From Bryoerythrophyllum caledonicum (lineage: Eukaryota > Streptophyta > Bryopsida > Pottiales > Pottiaceae): DNA of 64,000 nucleotides. The stretch spans positions 19,831,022 through 19,895,021 of the forward strand of contig OZ020524.1 of assembly GCA_963971425.1 (NCBI GenBank), read 5' to 3'. Shown piece after piece: positions 57,353-64,000 of this stretch. A model generated the notes under the pieces. It searched no databases. It was not told the origin of the DNA and saw nothing but the letters and a program-made list of their open reading frames with translations. How positions within the stretch are numbered: position 1 is the first letter of the stretch; each line of letters opens with the position of its first letter. The translations under genes and the position numbers were made by a program.

Positions 57353-58411
57353 CTAATCTCCGGATGTATTGCCTATATCCTGCCTCACAGGAGGAGCAGT
57401 AGGCGAAAGCCCCGTGTTTGGATGATCAGCAGAGTCAGGGGACATTGAGAGTTCTCTTGGGGTGAAACCAACGCTACCCCCCCTTTTTGACTTCCGCAAT
57501 CCCTTGTTCGGAGGCAGGGGCGACCGCTTCCGAGATCGACCCTCCTTGTTGTTCTTTGAAGTGCTCTTCGGTGACGGCACTCCCGAGGAAACGCCACCTT
57601 CTTCCGACGGTGCCTTGCTCTTCTGTGAATGGCTCCGTTGCTTCTTTTTCGGTGGCTCAACGGGGGTAAAACTCTGGGGAGTCTAGCCCCCACTGATTTC
57701 CGAAGCCGCAACGTGAGTAGTCCGGTTTGGAGGAATAATCCTCACATTCAGTTTCTTCTTCTTGCTCACCACTTCTGGCACCGGTGCCTGATGTAGAACA
57801 TCGCTGGATTTCGGAGTAGTGGACGCACTTGGTTGTGAAGAACTTGAAGGATTCTCACGCAGTACAGGCCCACCAGATACAACTTGGCTTGATGCAGGCG
57901 GCGTCGGCGGGCCGCCGACTCCAGGGTCGATGGAGGTCACAACTCGGGGAGGGACGAAGGTACCTTGTAAGCGCACGACGGTTTCATCCGCAGGCTGTGC
58001 GAACAAGGGGATGGTTATCCCGCTTGGTGCAGGGGGACGGTCATCGTGCCGCGGCTCCACCTCTAGTCGCACCACAGCTAGTGCCTTCCCTCCCTTCTGA
58101 GGCCTTATCAAGTGTGCTTCATCGTGACGAACACCTAAGTCGGCAACTGTGAGCAGTCCATCGTTCTGGACGTTGTCGGGGAAAAGGCTGTCGTCCATTG
58201 CATCGTCGCCAATCTCGGTCCCATGCTCTGAATCCTGGTCGGTTTCAGTTAAGTTGACCACCTCATTGGGTTCCATAGCAGGCTCAACTGGGAGAGTTTG
58301 CGCAAGCGGGTGAGCTCTCCCCGATAGGAAGGACATAGCTTGCACTCGCTCCATCGTGACAACAACCTCCGCCTCCTCACGAGCAAGTTCGATCACCGTC
58401 GCTTTGTGTCA
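57353..58411 (-). pseudogene. Exon 3 of the ParB/FCP1-like gene: disordered acidic-basic region
   Basis: One frame runs from about 58396 to 57353 with a single TAG at 57683-57685. The first half is acidic (VNLTETDQDSEHGTEIGDD), the middle Pro/Ser-rich, and after the TAG the same frame turns basic with a nuclear-signal-like PPKKKQR and SRKRSPLPP. Coherent composition across the TAG suggests it is a mutation. A donor-like GTGAGG at 57388 offers an end before the final stop. No domain is recognised. Palindrome copy 8 lies in-frame. The acceptor is uncertain, since the best one (58412-58414) opens onto an in-phase TGA. Confidence 0.45.
57903..57919. repeat. Palindrome copy 8 (in coding frame of exon 3)
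   Basis: GTCGGCGGGCCGCCGAC; read on minus as V-G-G-P-P-T, the same six residues as copy 4 in unit C. Confidence 0.85.
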
Positions 58412-58458
58412 CTGTTGGGCAAACAGTCTTGGTCAATGATCAGTATGAATACTTTCTC

Positions 58459-58475
58459 ATCGGCGGGCCGCCGAC
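58459..58475. repeat. Palindrome copy 9
   Basis: ATCGGCGGGCCGCCGAC inside the ~121-bp intron between exons 2 and 3. Confidence 0.85.
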
Positions 58476-58531
58476 GCACACGAGATGGTGAAGGAAAGAA
58501 GGAATGAATGGAGGAAGGAGAGGTGACTTAC

Positions 58532-59823
58532 CAAGGCCAATGCAGTCACGTTGCCTCCACCCCAAGTGTTGAAGACGGTCAGACTTGAGTCGCCCTTCAC
58601 CAGTGTGGGTTGCAAAATTGATGAGAGTAACCCTAAGCTTGGATGGCATTCATCTCCAACCCAACTCTCAGACGAGGGCGAGGCGACGTCGTCGCAGAGT
58701 GGATTGAGAGGCTTTGTCAATCCAGTTACCTTTTGAAATAGGCGCAGGCAGTCCCGTGGAGCTCCAGGCTGGTTGAAGAGGATGCCGACAAGCACGATGG
58801 GTCTCTCGTCCATGGCGGAGGGAGTGAATCTACCGCTGGAGACTGGAAGGTAGCGGATGGTATGGACTGCGCAATCCAGCTTCTTCAAACGACATTCAGT
58901 CTCAATCACGAAATTGGACTCGTTGTCTGTGACGAAGACTGAAGGGGCGTAGAGTTCCCTATCATCCCCCTCACCCCGCAACACTCTCTCTACAACAGCC
59001 TTGAACCCGTCTTTGTTGCAGTAGATCGGAACCCCGCACTTATCGAAGCCGAACACGATGAACATCTCGCGCCCCGCCTTCTCAAGATTGAAGAGTCCGG
59101 GTTCGTCGATCAGGCTCACGACGTCCTGAAGCTCCTGCGCAACCCGAACTTCGTGACGGACACTATACTCATCTACAACATCTTGTAGTTGAGGGCATAC
59201 TTCCGTAACGCCGCATGGAACTCCGCTGGAGCTGGGGTGGTACTTGGTGTAATTCTGTTGTACCTCCCTCTGAGGTAGGCCTTCCCCGGATCACTAAGCT
59301 CCAGCTTGCGTCTGATGTTCATGATGGTTTCGACGCTGATGCCTTTCTCGTCCGCCAGCTGCATGTATTCTTCAACCGGCCAAGGTGAGTAGGTGTTATC
59401 GCCAACCTTCTTCAATGGATACTTCCGATACATCAGCATGAGCTCGTTTTTGATGATGTATTCCATCTTCTTATTCTGACACCAGGATTTGAGCGAAACT
59501 CCTTCTGCATCCTTGTTGCGCCCCCCGGTTACCTTCAAGTATACCTTCTTCGCAAGGATTTCATGAGCAAGCTTCATGGATTCCTCGTGCCGGAGGGCGA
59601 GAATGTGTTGAAGGTCATGGAGGATGAGGTCCTGTTGAGGAATTTTAAGGATGTTTTGGGGCTTCTTCCCATCGTCACCAATCAGGTTGCCCCGATCCCA
59701 TGCGTCGAAGACTTCCTGCCACTTGTTGTAAAGATTGTCTGGTGCAAAGACAAGCGGCAGCTTCAACGTGTCCGTCTTGGAGTCCTTCCCCAATAGTGTT
59801 GCAAAGTATTCCTTGCAGAACTC
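58532..59823 (-). pseudogene. Exon 2 of the ParB/FCP1-like gene
   Basis: The acceptor TTGTGCAG|GAG (59823) and donor CCTTG|GTAAGT (58532) bound it. It opens EFCKEYFATLLGKDS in phase with exon 1. The first 218 codons stay open to 59173, then homology-like coding moves by one frame: QDVVDEYSVRHEVRVAQELQ leads into SLIDEPGLFNLEKAGREMF. So a frameshift lies near 59190-59220. The second part (59119-58532) has FVTDNESNFVIETECRLKK and DERPIVLVGILFNQP, ending NTWGGGNVTALAL. I recognise no family; the GGG-containing end is faintly reminiscent of a nucleotide- or SAM-binding loop but is not enough to call. Confidence 0.45.
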
Positions 59824-59870
59824 CTGCACAATGATATAGATGACATTTACCTGAGCTCAACCACAATGTT

Positions 59871-59887
59871 GTCGGTTGACCGCCGAC
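59871..59887. repeat. Palindrome copy 10
   Basis: GTCGGTTGACCGCCGAC inside the ~150-bp intron between exons 1 and 2; left arm has one change. Confidence 0.75.
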
Positions 59888-59973
59888 AAAACATAATCAA
59901 TGATTTTATTCGACCATGCTCATAAGATTGTCAATAATGGAGAGAAAATTTGCTGAGTGAAGTGACACATTAC

Positions 59974-60400
59974 CTTCTATTTCTTGAAGTTGGTCCTCCT
60001 GTCGAGCTGACCATGCTCAATCCACTTATCCCTCATCTTCCGAAGTTGCGACAAGAAGGTCTCCTCCGCTTTCTTGTCCTTGATTTCGATGTTCAAGAAG
60101 TTGGAGATCTTCACGAGGTTTTCCGGATCACTCAACCACAATGGGATAATATTGTGATCGAGGAAGTAATTCGCCCTGTCCGAATCCACGGGCTCCAATT
60201 CGCGGAGTGCTTTGCATGCCAGGTACGTGTGTTGGCCACCAATGATGTACCAGTGGCATGTTGGAGAATTCCACCACTTGAAGTGTACTCCGTCAAACAC
60301 ACCCTCGTCGTCTATGGATGCTGGAATCCGTGGCAGCACAAGCTCAATCCCGTGCAGCTCCCTTGTGAGCCAATAATTTGGTTCACATTTAGTTTCAGAC
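59974..60400 (-). pseudogene. ParB/sulfiredoxin-like exon (exon 1 of the cluster)
   Basis: The minus frame carries ELVLPRIPASIDDEGV and WYIIGGQHTYLACKALREL; the latter recalls the G-x-[HN]-R-x3-A loop of ParB-like NTPase folds ('GQHR' type). It ends TNFKK, TAG (59977-59979), AAG and a donor GTAATG; exon 2 continues in phase 0. The TAG just before the donor is thus an in-frame stop in otherwise coding sequence. The upstream part is open to about 60400 without an ATG, so the true 5' exon is missing or was not found. ParB relation is by motif only. Confidence 0.5.
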
Positions 60401-60745
60401 CAATTTGTTAGAAATTAGTGAAGTAGTTAGATTAGTAGGGATTGGATGCGATTAGCAAGTGGAAAAGCTCTGGAATATCATTAAGTTAGTATTAGTGTAA
60501 GAATATAGGTGTTAGTACAAGAATTAGTTGTGAGATGCTGAAGAGACAAAGAAAATACCGAAAGGTGGATTCTTATTAGTGGTAATGAACGCATTTCATT
60601 GTAAAAGTTAGTGGTAGTAGTTAGTTGTGATATTTTAGTGGAGGAAAATAGTAGGAAAGAAATTATTTTATAAAAGAAAAGTAAAAAATAAAAAATAAAA
60701 ATTTAAAAAGGGGTTAAAAAACAAAGACAAAGAAGAAGAAAAGAA

Positions 60746-60792
<47 letters not shown>

Positions 60793-61000
60793 AGGAGAAG
60801 AAGGATCTAGAAGGCTCCCATGGAGAGAACCGTGGCTAACCTTTTGATTAGAATAGTTAGAGTTGAAATTTTTGTGGGTAAATGAGTGGTGATTGAATTA
60901 TTGATTTCCAATGATCTAGAACTTGGATTTTGATGTATGAATAGTCAAAGTTGAGGTTTAAATGTGTTTTAAACACATTGGTGAAGTTATTTGGGTCAAA
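60401..61000. other. AT-rich intergenic, simple repeats
   Basis: No gene. It contains the GAA tract listed next. Confidence 0.45.
60729..60804 (+). repeat. (GAA)n microsatellite
   Basis: About 25 near-perfect GAA/AAG units with a few interruptions. Confidence 0.95.
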
Positions 61001-61109
61001 AATATCTTATTTTAGGAGTTTTGAACGTATCCAGCCCTAAACTCGGGTTTAGGGGTTAGGTTTATTGTGGACCCTTAGATCTTGATTAGGGATTGTTGAG
61101 GTGGATGGT

Positions 61110-61200
61110 GGGGATGTGGCCGCCACCCTTGAGCTTCCTCCCACTTGTATAAGGGAGCTTGGGCGGCCATTCTCCCTCTCTCTCTCTCTTCTCTTGGGCG
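61110..61200 (+). promoter_or_regulatory. LTR-like promoter: TATA box and CT-rich leader, copy 2
   Basis: GTATAAGG (61148-61155) is followed about 18 bp later by a CT tract (61172-61196), a typical plant LTR or core-promoter layout. It precedes a ~180-bp period array. Confidence 0.35.
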
Positions 61201-61261
61201 AAGCTATGTCAAAGTTTTTCCCCTTCTTCTCTCTAGTTGGTTAGGCTGCGGTTAAGTGTGT

Positions 61262-61930
61262 GTGGCGTAGAGGAAAGTTAGAGTTAGGACGTGAACTTTT
61301 AGGAGGACCTAGATCTCATGGTTAGCTTTCTAGAGACACTAAGGACGCTCCATTTGGAGCAAGGATGAAGAAGTTACAAGGTAGTTAGTGGAAAGAGGTC
61401 TACTGCCAAGGCAGAATCGGGGCGCTCACTTTGGCGGGCGATTGCAGGCAGGCAGCAACGAATTTGGATTTGAGATCTGGAGGGCTTGTAGAACTTCAAG
61501 TGAGCTTTCCAAGGACTGCACGCACATGCAATTTGAAGCAACGACAAAGGAGTTACGGCTACTAAAGTACACGAGGGGTGGTGGAGGCGAGAGTTGAAGA
61601 CTGGCCACTTTGGAGGTTCATAACTTTTTATTGGTGAAAGATTTTTTGGTGTTTGTTTCGTGTTCTGAAGTGGAGTTTAGCTCACCTTGTGTGGGTTAAG
61701 TTTGGAATTGATTGAATAAGAAACGAAGGAGTGGCGGCTGATCTACTTGGAAGGGGTCAGCAGTCAAGGGTTTTCGGAGCAGCAACTTTGAGGCTCTGTA
61801 TCTTTTGCGTGGCAAAAGCTTTTAACAAGTTTTTTGCAGGAGCTGAAGCACCACCAAGTCAGCTTTACAGTGAACAAGTTTCAAGTTGTTTGGAGGATAG
61901 TCGAAGGAGATACGGCTAATCTAGTGACAG
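61262..61930 (+). repeat. ~180-bp period degenerate tandem array, copy 2
   Basis: The word AGCTTTC or a close relative, followed by a 'gaagaagttac'/'ggagttacgg' element 50-60 bp later, recurs at about 61324, 61503, 61676 and 61857 (steps 173-181 bp). Words match the array at 53960-54480. Confidence 0.6.
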
Positions 61931-62204
61931 GGGGGTCCTGCTGCCCTCCCGACCTCTTTAAACTTGAATATATTGATTTGTTTTCAATTGTTGCAAGAGT
62001 ATTGTTTGGTGTGGGTTTAATATGTGAATGTTGTTGGTTGATTGATGTTGAGTAGAATTACACATATGAAGCCCCGGCCTATGGCACGGTTCTAGTGCAA
62101 TTTTTATTCATGTGTTGTATTGCAAAGTATGTTATTGTGTATGTTGTTGTGAATGTTGATTGCATTTGAAAGGGTCTAGTAACTTGGATTTTTACTAGAC
62201 GGCG
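61931..62204. other. No gene recognised
   Basis: Intergenic; TG-rich words ('tatgttattgtgtatgttgttgtgaatgttg'). Confidence 0.4.
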
Positions 62205-62440
62205 TGATAAAAAGTAAAGTAAAAAGTAAAAAGTGAAACCTAGTTTAACTTAGAGGTAAAGTCTAGTTTACCTAGGTAAAAAAAATTTACTTGAGTTGAA
62301 AGTATTTACTTGGATGAATTTATTTACTATAGGTTAAATTTAAGTTACTACAAGTAACTTTAATTACTTGGGTTGATTAAAAGTTACTTGGGTTAGTTAA
62401 AAGTTACTTCACCTAATTTACTTTAACTTAATCAAGTTTT
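62205..62440 (+). repeat. Degenerate short tandem repeats (AAAAAGTAAAG, AAGTTACTTGGGTT)
   Basis: 'aaaagtaaagt' repeats at 62207-62236, then a series of 'aaGTTACTTgggTTgatta' units to about 62420. Confidence 0.7.
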
Positions 62441-64000
62441 ATTCTGGGAATTAATATATTCTACCTCAAGTATAAATGATGGGTGAATGTTAAGATAGAT
62501 TGCAACTTATCTAAATTACGTGTGAGTGAATTTAATCCACTTGACTACTAAACGCAATTAAGGTGGAGAAAATTAGCTCACATCCCTCCCATTCTCTTTC
62601 GCTCCCGGAGGACCCCGTAGAAGAATACTATATAGAGGCGGCTTTGCCCACCATGGTCCCAATCCTCTGTGTAATAGAACGAGTTGTTCTGTGCGCTTCG
62701 CGATGATGCGTTTGTACTTCACCTTCTTCCTCACACTACTTCCTCCTCACCTCCACACGGGTGTGCGCGTGGGCACCCATGGATTCCTAAACTCAATGTC
62801 GTTGGCCCAAACCCACGGAATCCTAAACTCGCAAAACCCTTAATCCACGGCCATGTCCAACCTAACACCACCAAACCTAAACCTGAGGCCTCTTTCCTCT
62901 CCCGTACCCCTCTTCTCCTTTTCTACTCTCCTCCCGCTATACATATAAGGAGTGGAATTTTAGTACTACATTAAATACCCTGTATACTGTAGGCACACTA
63001 TGTAAATAATAAATGCTATAAGTTTTTACTATTGATTAATTACATCACCAAGTGCATGTATAAATGCCTTCATTTTTTGTCTTCTTCTTATGTATCATGT
63101 ACCATATGGAATTTCTTCATATCAATTGGCAAAATTCAATTTGGATGATTGCATCTTTTCTACATTACAATCCATATAAGCTATTTACAAAATTTTGTAC
63201 AATGATATTAAATAGACATTTATCAAAGTTCAACGATGTTCTACTAAAAACTTGTTGAAACAACAATTTAACATCTTGTTAGATTGACATTTTTAATTAC
63301 ACGGGATATTGATCCAAGAACTCTAATTTTTTTCAAAATAGACAAAAAAATTCAAATGTGGGATTTTTGGTGCACCATGGCCGTCGTGGTTCCTAAGTGC
63401 ACTTTTAAATGGTGAGTGCATAATTGCTTAATTGCATGTTCTAGGGAGTTGTGGAGTTACCGGAAGGCTTAGAACTCGGCTCTAATTAGAGATTAGGATT
63501 AGAATTAGTGCCGTGTAACGACTAAGCCAACGGCAGTGTCTTTTGACATCTCATTTGGGACTTGGAGCCCAAATGACCTCCACGTGTGATTGAGGGAGAT
63601 TCATCTTCCTCAAGTTGAGTCTCCTACGTGATGAGGTGGGGGTGTTGCACACCACAAACTTATCGTGATCATGCTTCAATTCTTCAAGAGTAGCATGGGC
63701 TTGACTATCGTGTACGTTGCGAGTGTTTTGTGCTTGCTCTTTACTTGAGAAAGATCACGTGGCGGAAATCAGTGTAAGCGTGATATTTCAATACATCTAA
63801 TGGAATTTTGAGAACTCAGCACAAAGCTCAACTTAAAACACTAGGGTTCTACGTTTCAAAACTCAAGCTTGTTTCATGTGCATGGCGTAAGGGTTAGCCT
63901 GGAAGTGAAGCTCACTACGGGTTGTCTAGAGGTCATCTCGTGCTTGTCACATGTCGTTGTTCTCGAGTATTTAAGGTGCATAGTAGACAAGAGCACCAGA
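62441..64000. other. No gene recognised
   Basis: A TATATAGAGG box lies at 62630-62639 with a weak 96-codon frame after it (62684-62974), no domain. A CACGTG-type G-box sits near 63582. Otherwise ordinary intergenic sequence. Confidence 0.35.

Noticed and set aside
49939..59887. CRISPR-like array
   Set aside because: The palindromes are irregularly spaced (about 100 to 3,200 bp), in a plant-like nuclear context with introns, and no spacers or cas genes are present.
57683..59979. UAG reassignment to explain in-frame TAG codons
   Set aside because: Other genes in the window use normal stops and the cluster also has frameshifts, so ordinary decay is simpler.
54481..61000. The FCP1/ParB cluster as cargo of a single LTR retrotransposon
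   Set aside because: The two flanking arrays share only short words, no TG...CA ends or TSD were found, and the cluster has introns on the opposite strand.

Overview
The window looks like nuclear DNA of a land plant. The only intact host gene is an intronless secreted cysteine-rich protein of the STIG1 type (33232-34125, minus), a plant family. Another gene cluster has short GT-AG introns. Most of the rest is nested transposable elements. The AT-rich, LINE-rich texture and a STIG1 protein with several tandem modules would suit a bryophyte, lycophyte or fern, but that narrower placement is a guess.

Layout. 0-5.2 kb: overlapping copies of a TTAA-flanked, piggyBac-like non-autonomous DNA transposon ('P family'), one split by a second TTAA-flanked element, plus a 278-bp MULE-like element with a 10-bp target-site duplication (TSD). 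5.2-30 kb: a decayed minus-strand LINE (LINE-B) broken into 5240-5381, 6319-8734, 10763-13078 and 25595-about 30000. A P element (5386-6314), a plus-strand LINE fragment (LINE-E, 8735-10762) and a complete 12.5-kb plus-strand LINE (LINE-A, 13079-25594) interrupt it. LINE-A is flanked by a 15-bp TSD. 30.8-38.3 kb: P copies, the STIG1 gene, MULE-like copies and a short tandem repeat. 38.7-49.7 kb: a plus-strand LINE fragment (LINE-D) abutting a minus-strand LINE (LINE-C) that carries a 1.46-kb possible solo LTR.

LINE architecture. A repeat-rich leader is followed by ORF1 (coiled-coil C-terminus). The very long ORF2 region holds a low-complexity N-terminus, a 2A-like motif, an AP-type endonuclease, a reverse transcriptase, a long connector, an RNase H and a terminal CCHC knuckle. 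The 3' end is a short hairpin rather than poly(A). All copies carry stops or frameshifts.

49.9-60.4 kb is the most unusual region. It holds minus-strand exons of a degraded gene family: a ParB-like exon, two exons I cannot assign, and four FCP1/NIF (HAD) phosphatase-like domains that all lack the catalytic nucleophile. Eleven copies of a 17-bp GC-rich imperfect palindrome (consensus RTCGGC-N5-GCCGAY) are spread only through this region. In the 55.0-60.3 kb set each inter-exon gap holds one copy, and three further copies in the region lie in-frame inside open reading frames. The cluster is bracketed by two arrays with a period of about 180 bp. A small plus-strand ORF ending in an 18-A tract (52985-53501) looks like a retrocopy. 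60.4-64 kb holds simple repeats and an LTR-like promoter but no gene I can support.
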